From NCBI GenBank assembly GCA_032433765.1, contig JAVIAB010000124.1, forward strand, positions 92,560,845 to 92,624,844: a stretch of DNA of 64,000 nt, in the 5' to 3' direction. Below are positions 45,039 to 56,173 of this stretch, piece by piece; positions within the stretch are counted from its first letter, which is position 1; every line of letters begins with the position of its first letter. The position numbers and the translations under genes were made by a program. This stretch comes from Megaustenia siamemsis. Its lineage: Eukaryota; Mollusca; Gastropoda; Stylommatophora; Ariophantidae. Under the pieces are notes generated by a model. The model did not search any database. It had not been told where the DNA came from and saw nothing but the letters and a program-made list of their open reading frames with translations.

Positions 45039-45041
<3 letters not shown>
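43754..45041 (-). mobile_element. Pogo/Tigger-like DNA transposon, internally deleted
   Basis: 1288 bp with terminal inverted repeats CAGTAAAGTCTCGATTAT (18 bp identical, then partly matched) and TA on each side. TA duplication and a CAGT start fit Tc1/mariner-pogo elements. The only coding part is the transposase N-terminus at 44267-43845; the catalytic DDE domain is gone, so the copy is non-autonomous. It lies in intron 1 of GR2. Confidence 0.9.
43845..44267 (-). pseudogene. Tigger transposase N-terminus, DNA-binding domains only
   Basis: 140 codons. A psq/CENP-B N-terminal helix-turn-helix spans about residues 22-62 (VLTLNQKIEIASRLEKG, FGIASSTYDI). Then comes the start of a CENP-B-type HTH at about 88-120 (LDDVLYVWFLERRRKG, PISGPMLIEKA). 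The frame then leaves the family pattern and stops near the 3' inverted repeat. It could still bind the TIRs if translated, but cannot catalyse transposition. Confidence 0.87.

Positions 45042-45094
<53 letters not shown>
45042..45094. repeat. (AT)n microsatellite, right flank of Tigger
   Basis: Continuation of the AT tract interrupted by the transposon. 45095-45592 shows nothing else recognisable. Confidence 0.9.
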
Positions 45095-45101
<7 letters not shown>

Positions 45102-45592
45102 TAATACCAGTGCGAACTAAATTGATTTGTACATTTAACATATATTTTAATATGTGCAAGTTATAATTTTACTTTTTAAGGCTGTGGTAGTCTTGAAACA
45201 TTCCAAATAATGGGAGGGATTTTCCTTTGGAAGTGATTTTTTGTTTTGTTTTTATTGAAGAAACATAACCATAGCAAATGTATGTCTCTTCCGTTAAGAA
45301 ATTACGCACACCTCGTGTTGGATGTCTGGAAAAGAAATAACTCTAAACTATGTTGGAGGCTTGTTTAATATTAGAAATTAAATTAATCAAACAGTTCTAA
45401 CAGTATCGTAATGAATAGCAGGAGCGTTGCAAAACCATTTTTCATCAAGACACAGCAATGCTTGGAGTGCTGCTGAAAAGCTATATCTGTAGGCAACGTA
45501 TTTTGAGACACTGGTTTTCTATTTTGTTCAAAGTAATTTAAACAAAAAAATTATTAGTGACAATATGTTGCAAAACACTGGCTTTTCATAGC

Positions 45593-45905
45593 TAAAGGTA
45601 AAGTACGAGACTTGAACCGGCGGTTTAGCACGCGAGTTTTTACCCATATGTGCTCGCCCGCCTTTCCAGAAGTGTTCGGAGACTTCTGGATAGTGTCGCT
45701 TCAAGCATCGAAACTCACGATGCGAGGCTGCATTCCTCACCTTCCCTGAGTACTTCTTTGGTATCCATTTCTGCCAGCGGCTGGGTCGACAGCAGTGGGT
45801 GGGGTTTTCAACCACGAGTACAATTCCCACCTCTTCCAGAGGGAATCGCATACGAATTGTCCTAACGTTGGTAGCCCAGTCGGGTGGCTTTCTCACCTAG
45901 CGAGG
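45593..45905 (-). mobile_element. SINE-C copy
   Basis: Inverted copy: GGTAAAGTACGAGACTTGAA at the 3' side, AGTGTCGCTTCAAGCATCG in the body, and GGTAGCCCAGTCGGGTGG in the tRNA-like head. It is in intron 1 of GR2, 100 bp before exon 2. Confidence 0.8.
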
Positions 45906-46005
45906 ACCCCATTTACATTAACTATCTATTTATGTATTTAATTAATTTGAACTGTTTCAGTCTGTAATGTTGAATATAAATAACGCCGTCGTATTTTAAA
46001 ATTAG

Positions 46006-46220
46006 GTCTGGCAGTGTCTGATCTTGGCAGTCTTATAACGATGGTTTGGACAGCGATTTGTCTGACATCGGGAATCCTGGAAGCTGACTTACCCTTTGAG
46101 CCAGTTGAAGTCGCATACCTGACAACAGCAGTTCTACATTGGTCATTTACACGCATCAGCAGCTGCATCACGGCCATGATTACAGTGGAGAGATGTTTGT
46201 GTATAACCGCTCCTTTAAAG
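46006..46220 (+). CDS. GR2 exon 2: TM2-TM3
   Basis: 215 bp, acceptor AAATTAG/GTCTGG and donor AAAG/GTTTGA. It codes residues 59-130: LAVSDL with Asp64 in TM2, ECL1, and TM3 ending ITVERCLCITAPLK (ERC at 120-122 in place of DRY). There is no cysteine at the usual TM3 disulphide position. Phases (1 in, 0 out) and length equal GR1 exon 2. Confidence 0.9.
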
Positions 46221-46282
46221 GTTTGAGTATCTTGCCAATGTGATACATTGTAGTATGTTATATTGTGTATTAAATTACTGTC

Positions 46283-46608
46283 TGGGGACTGGTTGGTCTC
46301 GAGGCAGAACCCCTTCCTCGAGACAGAGAGGTTGTGGGTTAAAATCCCGGCTACACCGGTTGAAATTTTTATTTATGATTTCTCTCTACGGCAACCACCC
46401 CTGGTCTCAGCAGCGAGGCCCGGCTTGAAACGTCAATTACTCATCGACGTAAATAATATGAGTACCTAGGAAGTCGGAGTTATCTGCCTGTGCGGCGAGG
46501 GACCCCTGTGCACACGACTGCCGGGGAAAAATGAATTAACACTCAAGATTCAGTTCCAAGTCTCTAGGCACTTCGTCATAGGTAAAAGCTGGCGAACGAA
46601 AAAAAAAA
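46283..46608 (+). mobile_element. SINE-B copy with short TSD
   Basis: Starts TGGGGACTGGTTGGTCTCG, ends GGCGAACG plus an A-run. A 7-bp TACTGTC flanks it (46276-46282, 46609-46615). The B box is GGGTTAAAATCC. It is in intron 2 of GR2. 46616-47299 otherwise shows only poly-A/T runs. Confidence 0.8.
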
Positions 46609-47299
46609 TACTGTCGACTTAATTATTATATCTGATTAGGGAATGTGCTGTAGTCGGCATTACCAAACAAAGTTTGCTAAAAGTGCTAACTAGCTGTAAG
46701 GGATGCTGTGATATGAATGGAGCGGATATGGGGCAATTGTCGACTGCTGTGAAGAAATTGAGTCCATAAATAGAATACAATTAACACAAATATATCCATT
46801 AAAAAAAAAAAAAACTTAACGGCATTATCGCATTTGTGATATCTGCATTGCGAAGATAGAAAGAAGACCGGAGAGTAAAGGCCACTTGTCCTTTTGAAAT
46901 AGCCATGAACTTGTTCGGGTCTGAGCTTTTATTTCATCCAAGACAGAAAATTGTCTCACTAAAAATAGAGGAGATAACAATATTGGTGAGGACATTTCAT
47001 TACTATTTGTTTCAGTGAGTGTGTTGCGTTGTGTATTTTTGATTGCCAATAATCGTATGTTAAAAAAAAAAAAGAAACAATAGAAAAAAAATATTTACGC
47101 CGTTTTGCTGAGGTCTGCCGAGGGGGAAGGTGACATAAAGACGCGTGTCCAGTGCTGTCGTCGCGAGGTGTTCAGGTTTGAATTTTGAATTCCCCCCTCC
47201 CTTCCCCATCTATAGAAAACAAGATCTTGTGATCTTGAGCGTGTGAGCAAAATACCGTGTACAAAATACAATAATAAATAACAAGTACATTAAGTAAGG

Positions 47300-47560
47300 T
47301 GAGCCGCGATAGTTCATTGTTTAGTGAACTGGACTACAAAGGAAAAGAGGTCGGATTCGATCCTAATCGACGGCTCCGTTTTCACCCACCCTTAAATGTG
47401 AACGGATTTTTTTTTTTTGGGGGGGGAGGAAAGTTAAGTGGCACGGGCGTAATACCGACCACATTACCTTACAAATCATGTACAAAAGGTCTATAAAAAT
47501 TATGGTCACTAACATCATATTCCCTATACCCCACTTGGCGTGACGGGACTCTTTCCTTTT
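47300..47560 (+). mobile_element. SINE-A copy
   Basis: Head GATAGTTCATTGTTTAG, B-box-like GGATTCGATCC, body GTGGCACGGGCGTAATACC and CATATTCCCTATACCCC, aligned with 3190-3452. A long T/G run interrupts it. It ends about 75 bp before the GR2 exon 3 acceptor. Confidence 0.82.
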
Positions 47561-47636
47561 TATATTAAGGCATTATCAGCAGATAAGTTATGTCAGTAAT
47601 ATATATTTGTATATATCCAAGTTCTTTATTTTTCAG

Positions 47637-48239
47637 GTAAAAAGTCTCATTACACGAAAACGAACGTCTGTAGTCACAGTCTGGGTGTTCATCATCTTCT
47701 TTTTCTCTGGCTTCCCAGTGTACGCTGCCAACAGAATGGACATCAAGTTTTCACCATTAAGGAACAAGACTATTGTTGGACTTGTTACCAATTTAGATCG
47801 TAGAAATGTGGAGATGATTACTTACACCATTAACAATTTTATTATTCCGTTTTGTTTATTCATAATCATCGTTGTCTGCGCGGGAATACTTTCATCTAAA
47901 CTACAAAGTCAGTCAAGGTGGAGACTCAAAACCCTTACAAATGTACAGGTTGACAGAGCTTCATCACGCAATCAAAAAGCAGCGAAGATGATTGTAATGA
48001 TTTCAATTCTGTTTATTGTTTGTTTCGTTCCAGTTAGTGTCAATATGATGGCAATCGCTCTTCTACCAGAATTATCAGTAAATGGAAAGTACGTGAACTT
48101 GTCATTAATAATTGCCGGGATTGGCTACATATTGGAGAGTGTGAACTCGTCAATGAATTTCTTCATTTATTACAAAATGAGTAGTAACTACAGAGAAGTG
48201 TTTTATAAAATATTCTTCAAGAAACTTATTCAAAAATAA
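47637..48239 (+). CDS. GR2 exon 3: chemosensory-type rhodopsin-class GPCR, TM4-TM7
   Basis: Acceptor TTTTTCAG/GTAAAAAG. It codes residues 131-330 of an intact 330-residue receptor. TM4 is about 140-160. ECL2 has NKT (173-175) and no cysteine. TM5 is about 195-218 (INNFIIPFCLFIIIVV), ICL3 is basic, TM6 about 246-272 with CFVP instead of CWxP, and TM7 about 284-309 with NFFIY (304-308) instead of NPxxY. The C-tail is short and basic. It is a plasma-membrane receptor of the gastropod chemosensory-like class A expansion. Which G protein and ligand are not readable from sequence. No stop or frameshift in any exon; this is the best candidate functional gene in the window. Confidence 0.9.
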   Translation, partial: VKSLITRKRTSVVTVWVFIIFFFSGFPVYAANRMDIKFSPLRNKTIVGLVTNLDRRNVEMITYTINNFIIPFCLFIIIVVCAGILSSKLQSQSRWRLKTLTNVQVDRASSRNQKAAKMIVMISILFIVCFVPVSVNMMAIALLPELSVNGKYVNLSLIIAGIGYILESVNSSMNFFIYYKMSSNYREVFYKIFFKKLIQK

Positions 48240-48327
48240 ATAAGAATATATGAATATATTACTCTTCATATGATGAATATATTACTCTTCATATATTAAA
48301 CGAACGTTTTGACAGTTTTACCGACTG

Positions 48328-48333
48328 AATAAA
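48328..48333 (+). promoter_or_regulatory. Polyadenylation signal AATAAA of GR2
   Basis: AATAAA lies 89 nt after the GR2 stop. Between them is a short direct duplication (GAATATATTACTCTTCATAT at about 48251 and 48276). Confidence 0.55.
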
Positions 48334-48449
48334 GAACTAATTACAATTGTTTGCCTGACTTAAGCCCGATTCAAATCTTCAGCATGCCAAAAGAATGTCT
48401 GCAGCCACATACATCAACGGATATATATCTACTGATATCGTTACTTTTA

Positions 48450-48810
48450 TCCTTGTCTTTATACTTACCAGAGTCAAGTACCATGTCTGCCAACGTAGAT
48501 TATGCTTACCCTCCGCATCTCCTATCTATACAATTGTTAATGTTTTCTGTTGTCAGCTTCCCACTAACATACTCTCTTTGCCTGGCATTGTTTCTGTTAG
48601 TTTCTCTCTGTCTTTTCCCTTCACTTGTTTTCCTATTATTGAAATAAATTATAGCTGTTTTATTTTCGTTGTATGGATACACGTGATAGTTGTTACATCT
48701 TGGTGTTTGCAACAAGTTTTGATTTCTTGCTTTGAGCATTTGTAGAACTTCCTCTACTCGTTTAGCTGCATGTGGTATTGTAAGCATTCTTCTATAAGCC
48801 CACATCTCTT
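48450..48810 (-). mobile_element. LINE tail fragment, R2/R3-like
   Basis: The minus frame 48805-48506 begins MWAYRRMLTIPHAAKRVEEV, equivalent to the RT tail MWFYRRMLR... of R3. The rest is decayed. 48811-49479 has nothing else I recognise. Confidence 0.55.
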
Positions 48811-49479
48811 AGCCCTTATAATTTTCTTTCCAGTAGGCCGATTGCGTGTGGTTAATTTCATATATCAAGATCAATTCAGTATAACATCGCACTGTTTTTA
48901 TCTCCATTGCCAATGATGGGCTGCATAAAATTTGACAACGAGAGTATATAAGAATATCACGCAGAGTAGAACGCCATTTTAAACCGTCGCCAACACGACG
49001 ATAACATCAATGTGTCAGTTTAAAGCTCAGACCGAGTATGAGCAGTTGGCTCGATCAGAAGTGATATGATGAATACGTTTATTATTTTGATATGTCGAAT
49101 ACAGTGTGAGCCTTCACGTTCAATGAAGCTTAAGGTCGACGTCTGGGAGTCTTGAGTGTCAAGCAGCTATGAGCCTTAAATACTTGCTCCACGGGGCTCT
49201 TCTTATGATGATCAGATTACCTCCTGCTGCGAATCTCTGTATAATGAGTTTGTAGTATTGTTATTATCCGTCCTGCAAACGAGACCTTTGACTACGACAT
49301 TCTACCACACACCTCTACTGTACCTCTACCATCTATAGTTAAGATCATTTATAGTCACATTAATTAATTGATCTATTTAAATGTGGCCTCATTTCCTTAC
49401 ATTTTGATTTAAGATTTTCACTCTTAGTAACTTAGATTGTGACATTAACACACCTTAGGTTGTTTATATAATGACTACC

Positions 49480-50360
49480 AACTGATATTCTGGGTATGTC
49501 CTTTATGAATCTTAGCATTCTCATCATATGCCCTTTTCGTCTTGTCAGACTGTCTTGTGGAGGCTATTGTGTCTTTTTTTTAGATTTTGTTTTTGTCGAA
49601 CAGCTTCTCTCGTGGCTAATTCTACCAATCTTTGACAAACACATGCGGCCAGAGAATGAACAAGTCAGGCCCACATATCCACAGGGTTTTTCATCCTTTT
49701 TCATTAGTCTTTTCACTTCTTAGTTTTGCCTTAGCACAGTCTCAAATGATGTCATACCGATCCTTATACAAGTTCTCCATGATGTGCGATCACTTGCCAG
49801 ATGTTCCCAGTTATTTTCACATATGGAGAAGTCATTCAGAGATCATTTACATATATCTCTAAATCGTAGTTTAGGTCAGCCGATTTGTCTTTTTCCATGT
49901 GTTAGTTCACCATATAGTACTTGCCTCCATTCGCCAGCCATCTTAGTCTTCGACATCTGAGCAGCAACATGATTGTTGGTGTCTTAGCACGTTGCATGAC
50001 CGTTAAGTTGGTTATTTTGTCCTGCAATTTGATGTGCATTATTCTGCGAGACATCGCATGTGGAAAACATTTAGTCTCCTTTCATGATTTGAGTATGTTT
50101 TCCAGGTTTAAGATCCATATAATAGTGTGCTAAGCAGACAAGTTTGATATATTAAGAGTTTGGTTTTCAGTGTTAGTTTCGTGTTGTTCCAGGCCCTTTC
50201 TGTGAGTTTGCTGAAAATCGTAGCTGCCTTACCAATTCGTCTGTTTATTTCAGCATTAAGAGAAGTGGTTTGCGTAATTGTGGATCCAAGACACGTGAAG
50301 TTATGAACTGATTCAAGTGGACAATCCTCTATTAATTATTCTAAAAGATTCGCATTATAT
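49480..50360 (-). mobile_element. LINE R6 3' fragment
   Basis: On the minus strand, RPKLRFRDICK, then SLNDFSICENNWEHLASDRT and SWRTCI are a typical non-LTR RT C-terminus (KDICKRDL...W..LA.DR..WR). Further right, VLRCRRLRWL-like sequence continues to about 50360. It is decayed, with no exact boundaries. Confidence 0.62.
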
Positions 50361-50586
50361 AAATTTATTATATCCGGTGTCAGTACACATTTCCATCTAA
50401 CACCTGTTCCTTATCAAATGAAACATTCACAAATTGTTTGCAATCCACGTGGATGGTTTGTTTTGTCAGTATATGTCCTTTATTATACTTTAATCTTTAT
50501 TGTCAACATTTATAATGTTGATTGAAAATTGTTATTATTTCCTAATGCTTTACAATGTTGTATGTTTGAGAGTACGCTATGAAGTA

Positions 50587-50610
50587 TTCTCTCTCTCTCT
50601 CTCTCTCTGT
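50587..50610. repeat. (CT)n microsatellite
   Basis: A CT run of about 20 bp. 50611-51099 shows no recognised feature. Confidence 0.85.
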
Positions 50611-51099
50611 CTGCGATCAAGACTCAAACAGAGTAGGCTTCCAGACTCTCTCATGAAGTCAGGTGTCTGTTTAAGTGAGTCGATTGCCCTATATCGTTTC
50701 TCTTCTAGGGAGATGGGTGTGGACCACATTGCTCTTCTCAGGTCTGTGTACTGGAGGCAATCATGTAGAACATGAACGTATTCAAAAATTCATTTGTGAT
50801 TTAAATTATATGACTCATTTTACGTTGGATCGTATTATGGTATGTTGTTCTTATTGTCTTTCCCATCAACAGATCCACATTGTTCATCACTAATTCCTTT
50901 CTTGAAATCTGTAAATAAAAATACAGAAAGTAGTAGATATAAATGTGTCACATCATATTTTGAAGCACAAATAAAATGGCGATATTATGAATGGCACATG
51001 AGGCATGTTAAAACAACCTTCGATCTAACAAAATAAAAGATAAATATAATTAACCAGATGTGTTTGTCAGAAATGAAAGCATATCAATACATAAGAACA

Positions 51100-51890
51100 T
51101 TCAACTGCAATGTCTGTGAGTTTCCAGCAACTGAAACAAATCGTGGTCTCAGCAGGGCTGTGTTCGAAATACCATATGTTTATGACTTCGTCTGAAAACA
51201 GGGAAGTGTATTGTAGACAAAAGAAAACACTGTTGTCTAGGTAGACACAAGAGCAAGACTTTTTAAAAAAAATTTCTGTGAATGACGCATACATTTATAC
51301 AGATGGGTCGTACAAGTCAGTGATGATTCTGGTATGACTGCAAGTAGATTTGCCTTCATATGTTTATATGTGATATTAACAGCTAAAGCAATGGGTTACC
51401 TGGAAACAAATATTTTAGCCATGGTTGCTTTCTCAGTGGCTCAATGAATATGCTCATAAAGATCTAAATAAGCTGATTACGGACTGATTGATAGTCTCTG
51501 TATAGGTCAAAGCTGGCACAGATCTGCCTTAAAATTGGGCCAGGATGTTCGCGTGCAAAAAATATGGAACGAGTAGACATGCATGCTATAATGGCTGATG
51601 TGAAGAGGGGGATGAGCAATGGGCCGGGTTACATTTTAAACAGTCAGCGAGACAAGACGAGTAAATGATTCAAGCGATGAAAGGTGATCTACACTTGTGA
51701 GCAGAATAAAAGAACAAAAACACTAAACCCAGATAAGATCACGTTACGAGCAGGGCTGCAAAACCAAGGAAGTGAGTTTGTCAGTGAGTACACAATGCGA
51801 AATATACTCAGGAGTTAATCTGAACACTTCTGGAGCTGGCCTATGTACCGACATGTTCATTTGTTGGCGAAATAACAAAACTAAATATAT
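51100..51890 (+). mobile_element. Decayed LINE RNase H fragment, Jockey/I-like
   Basis: VNDAYIYTDGSYKS near 51278-51320 is a recognisable RNase H first motif. Further on, in shifted frames, NLNTSGAGLCTDMFIC resembles the C-terminal zinc-binding end found after RNase H in such elements. Stops are dense. It differs from family N. Confidence 0.5.
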
Positions 51891-52224
51891 ACATATTTAT
51901 GAGAATTAATAGCCCAAAACCATCATAGTTTTGACAATAAGACGGAACTCTCACAGCTGCTTGATATCTTGATCATCTGTACAAGAACATCTCTGATCAG
52001 CCTACATCCAGAGTCCTTTATTTCAGCTTGATCCGTTGAAAATCCGCGTAAAAGAAAATTCAATTTTTTTCAGTGATGACCATATATTCTTGACATTAAG
52101 CATTACTGTTTTAGATAGAAATGTAAACAACTATGAAAGTTGTGCGTAGGGCATTGCTAGAAATGAAAATTGTATGAGCAACGCATGTTTAAAATATAAC
52201 TAGCCTCTTTTAACAGTTTGGCGT
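51891..52224. other. Intergenic stretch, nothing recognised
   Basis: AT-rich, no coding or repeat signal identified. Confidence 0.4.
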
Positions 52225-52548
52225 ATAATGAGCCTTGGTAGCCTAGTTGGGTAAACCACCCAAGAAAGCTACTGACGTTCGGACATCCCGTGTTCAATTC
52301 CTGCTCGAAACAGTGTGTACCCATGTTGGAAAAAAAAATACCCCCGCGGTCGACCCAGCCGAAGGCAGAAATGGGTACCAGGGTAGTTCTCTGGAAAATT
52401 GAACAAAGCCGCCTCGCATCTTGAGCTTCAATGCTTGAAGCGACACTATCCACAGGTCTCCGAACACTTTTGGATAGGCGGCAGATCACTTAGTGGTGAA
52501 AAGTCGCTTGCTAAGACGTCGATTCAAGTCTCGTACTTTACCTTTACA
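52225..52548 (+). mobile_element. SINE-C copy
   Basis: Head with A box TAGCCTAGTTGG and B-box-like TGTTCAATTCC; body GACCCAGCCGAAGGCAG, GCCGCCTCGCATCTTGAGC; end GATTCAAGTCTCGTAC. It is the best copy for the tRNA-derived assignment. Confidence 0.82.
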
Positions 52549-52904
52549 TGTATTTATTACTATTATATAGGGAAATAATCTAACTACTGTATGTGGCAAT
52601 AACCATCCCTAGCCTATTAGTTGTTCTGTGAAGTGGGACTCACATACTGAGGGCGCTGGAATTAGTGTGTTTAAATCTAGTAGATTTGTGCTCACATTTT
52701 CTAAAATCGGAAGAGCTGAAGAATCAGTGAAATTAAGACGCACATGTTTTTTACTCTTTAGATATGTATTAATTGGGATTAAAAGAATTAAACTTCTAAG
52801 AGTTTCTTTCTTTAGTTGAGATTTTTCATAATCACTAGATTCTGCAGCGTTATCAGTGGAGCATATATTTATTAACATATAGTATGTTGACATCAATGTT
52901 CGCC

Positions 52905-53545
52905 ATAGTTTGTATGGGACTCTTAATAACTTGCTCTCATCGTCCTTTAAAACTAGTAGAGAAATTCAAATAACTAGGAAGTCTAATAACAAACGATACT
53001 TCTCAAACGGCAGAAATAGAATCAAGATGCAACAAAGCTTATCAATTCATCGGACAGTTATCACCACTATTGTCCAACAAAGAAATAACTCTGGAGGCAA
53101 AACGAGCACTATACAATACAATATTCATCCCAACATTGTGCTACCAATGCCAGACCTGGACCCTAGATGCAAGAACAATAAGAAAATAACCTCTACTTAG
53201 ATGAAGTTTGTTCAACGAATGACAGGAAACAGTCTGAGAGATAAAATCAGAAATGAAGGACTGAGAAAAAAGCTAGGAATAGCCCCCGCCATAGAATATA
53301 TAAGGAAACAACAGATACATTGTTTGGCCACGTGACAAGGCAGAAAGAACAAAACACAACATAACGAGCCTTCAACAAACGTTGTGAGAACACCAGACCC
53401 AAAGGTCGACCACGAAAAAGATGGGTCGATGGAATATTAAAAGCACTATGAAACTTAACAGCAGTATAAGCGAACAGAAGAGCAAAAGACCGCAAATTAT
53501 ATCTCCCCTCGACGCTGGAAGGCAGATGAAGAAGGAAAGAAGCAG
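52905..53545 (+). mobile_element. LINE R5 3' fragment
   Basis: RT tail legible across frames: FKYLGSLITNDTSQTAEIES-like sequence at about 52960, IETALYNTI-like, TLCYQCQTWTLDARTIRK at about 53140, MTGNSLRDKIRNEGLRKK, IHCLATWQGRK-type region, then KGRPRKRWVDGIL at about 53400-53440. Other copies are on the minus strand at 13195, 41835, 60485 and 62398. 52549-52904 has no other feature. Confidence 0.7.
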
Positions 53546-53929
53546 AAGAAGAAGATTGTCCTCTAGGACATTGTTCTCTCATAAGTGCGAGTGCAGAAAA
53601 GTGTTATATTATATCAAAAAGATGTATAACGCAGATTGGTTATTTATGTATCAATCAATAAAAGCTCTTTAGAAACCTTATTAGAGAATACGTTTTTCAC
53701 TTATCCTGTGGGTTCAAAGACATTCCCTGACTTGCTATGCTGATATCAAATTTTACTAGTGCCTGTCAATATGTTCTACTTATAATCTTTTGTTCAATTG
53801 AACCTTGTTTTGTTCTTTCCTATGAATCTCCCTTTCTGACATTGTCATTTCAGTTAATGTTTTTCATTGTCCTCAAAAGGTTGTTTACAAATGTTTGTAA
53901 TTTTGGTTACAGCACGTCCCTAACCAAGC

Positions 53930-54165
53930 AGAAATTGGAAAAGATCCAGTTGAAGAGCTGGATCACTTTGATATATTCTGGCAGGATTATCGACAACGGA
54001 GAAGGGGTAGCTTAGTTAATAAATATTGGCAGAACATGGATACAAAAAAAAACAAGTTCTAAGATAAGACTGTATAATGTAAATGTAAAGCAGCTCTCTA
54101 TAATTGTTCAGAGACATGGATGCTGAAAGATACAGCAAAGAATAATAAAAGTATTTATATATAAT
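53930..54165 (+). mobile_element. LINE tail scrap, family uncertain
   Basis: SLIYSGRIIDNGEGVA (cf. TYLGSxIDxDGG) and, in another frame, NCSETWMLK match the post-catalytic part of non-LTR RTs. Very decayed. 53546-53929 shows nothing recognisable. Confidence 0.4.
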
Positions 54166-54217
54166 CCTATAAGATATCAATTTTAATGTGCCCGATAGCA
54201 GTAAAACATTGCTGCCA

Positions 54218-54672
54218 CGATGAGCATGATAAAAAAGTGGAGGCGGGCTTTGTACGCATGAAATGGGAAGAGTCGTTGCAAAAATCCAAAATAAGTAAGG
54301 TCACCTTTGTCTATGTCCCTGGACATGAGGGAGTACGGGGAAATGAGAGAGCGGACAGGTTGGCTAGCTGCGCTGTCGTTAGGACGGGCAACCGATGGAT
54401 CGGGCGGATATAATCAATTCACTCCGAGATGTGGAAAGAGCACAGGACTTCGACAAACACAGATCAACGTCACTTCTTCGGACGATGGAAATGGGAGTTA
54501 AGATGGGCACAGCCAGAAATGAGAAACTTAGTGGCCGTGTAAGAAGACTTATCAACCAACATAGAACTGGAGTCGTCAGTCGCTGGACACTGAGGGAATT
54601 GATGAGGAGGGGATCTGAGCACCTATGGACATGTTCGGAGTGCAATGATGATGACCCGCAAATAACTCAATA
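54218..54672 (+). mobile_element. LINE N 3' fragment with TSD
   Basis: The 10-bp duplication ATTGCTGCCA at 54208-54217 and 54673-54682 bounds 455 bp. It codes KVTFVYVPGHEGVRGNERAD (end of RNase H) and, in the frame 54395-54673, DFDKHRSTSLLRTMEMGVK and the C-terminal CSECNDDDPQITQ. The tail is AAATAACTCAATA. Confidence 0.92.
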
Positions 54673-54682
54673 ATTGCTGCCA

Positions 54683-55375
54683 TTAGTCCATTTTGGCCCA
54701 TAGTCTCAGCTTATAATGGGCACATTTCTTGAAGGTATCGCGGTTCCCCGGATGCCAGACCTTCCCCGACCAACGGCCAGGGGGCCTTTAAAAAAAAATT
54801 GTTTTTTTTTGTTTACAGCTGGGTTGATTTTTTGGGAAGAGCGAGCTTCGAACTATAAAACAATATTGTTTTAATGTGTTGTGCTTATAGTGCTTCTCCA
54901 TAAATCTGAATATGTAGCATTTTCATGTGACATCTGATTTTTTTCTATAACATCCTAACCTGACTCATATTTAATATAGGCTTTCTTTGTACAAAACAGA
55001 GTTTGCAATTCTGATATCAGAAGAGAGCTCACTTCTATCATCATCAAAAGATCATGCATACTGGTATAAGTGGCCATAACACTCCAGAACTTGCTATATT
55101 TACATATCTTTTTTATATTAAATGTGTCAAACTCCTACTAAGCTGGGAAGTGTTTAGCTTCTTTGTGCTTTCATATGTCTTCTTCTATTTAACATTCGTG
55201 ACAATATGTCCAAGATTTTTCTATTTTTAGAGGCAGTCATAACATTAGTTTTGCAATGAAATTATTATTATCTTTGCTTACGGACACACCGCACTGGAGC
55301 ATTCAACTGGAAAGTGGAGTTTAAGAAACAAAATCAAGTACACGATTTATAGATTCCTTCACTCAAACAGATGCC
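54683..55375. other. Intergenic stretch, nothing recognised
   Basis: T and A runs and no coding or transposon signal that I can name. Confidence 0.4.
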
Positions 55376-55930
55376 TTAATGTAAGAAGTGAGCATTACAC
55401 CCACACTATTCAGGAACAGTGTTAGTGGCGTGAGCATTACACCAACACTATACATGAACAGCGTTAGTGGCGTGAGCATTACACCAACACTATGCATGAA
55501 CAGTGTTAATGGCGTGAGCATTTGACCCACACTATACATGAACAGTCTTAGTGGCGTGAGCATTACACCAACACTATACGTAACATTGTTAGTGGCGTGA
55601 GCATTACACCAATACTATACAGGAACAGTGTTAGTGGCGTAAGAATTACACCAACACTATATATGAACAGTGTTAGTGGCGTGAGCATTACACCCACACT
55701 GTACATGAACAGTCTTAGTGGCGTGAGAATTACATCAACACTATACGTGAACATTGTTAGTGACGTGAGCATTACACCAATACTATACAGCAACAGTGTT
55801 AGTGGCGTGAGCATTACACCCACACTATACAGCAACAGTGTTAGTGGCGCGAGCATTACACCCACACTATACAGCAACATTATTAGTGGCGTGAGCATCA
55901 CACCCACACTATACAGCAACAATTTTCGTG
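55376..55930. repeat. 42-bp minisatellite, about 13 units
   Basis: The unit contains GTGTTAGTGGCGTGAGCATT and ACACCAACACTATACATGAACA. Both strands have long open frames (minus frame repeats MLTPLTLFMYSVGV) because the unit is a multiple of three. It ends about 240 bp past the GR3 stop. Confidence 0.93.
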
Positions 55931-56173
55931 GCATAAGTTCTCGCGTCTCACTGCTGTTACCTGATTCTGTTTGACAGTAACTACATAAAACGATAAATTA
56001 TGTACTTCTTTTATTGAGCACAGTAAACACAAATAAAATTCTTTTTTTTTGTCTTGTCCAAGTGCTGCCAAGAAATATTGTTTTCGCCAAATGGTTACTT
56101 AGTTATTGCATGTCATCAATAGATCTGATGGTTTATTAGTTTCACTTTAATTATTATTTGTTTTCTCTGTATG

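Noticed and set aside
43754..45041. Retrovirus-like or viral insertion
   Set aside because: TA duplication, CAGT inverted repeats and CENP-B-type HTH identify a pogo/Tigger DNA transposon; no viral gene was seen anywhere in the window.
47160..47230. Additional SINE-D-like sequence (pyrimidine-rich, CCCCCCTCCC)
   Set aside because: Only a low-complexity C-rich stretch is shared; no alignable head or body.
55563..55974. Opposing 123- and 125-codon frames with hydrophobic repeats, possible membrane protein
   Set aside because: Both strands of a 42-bp minisatellite are open at once; no independent coding signal.
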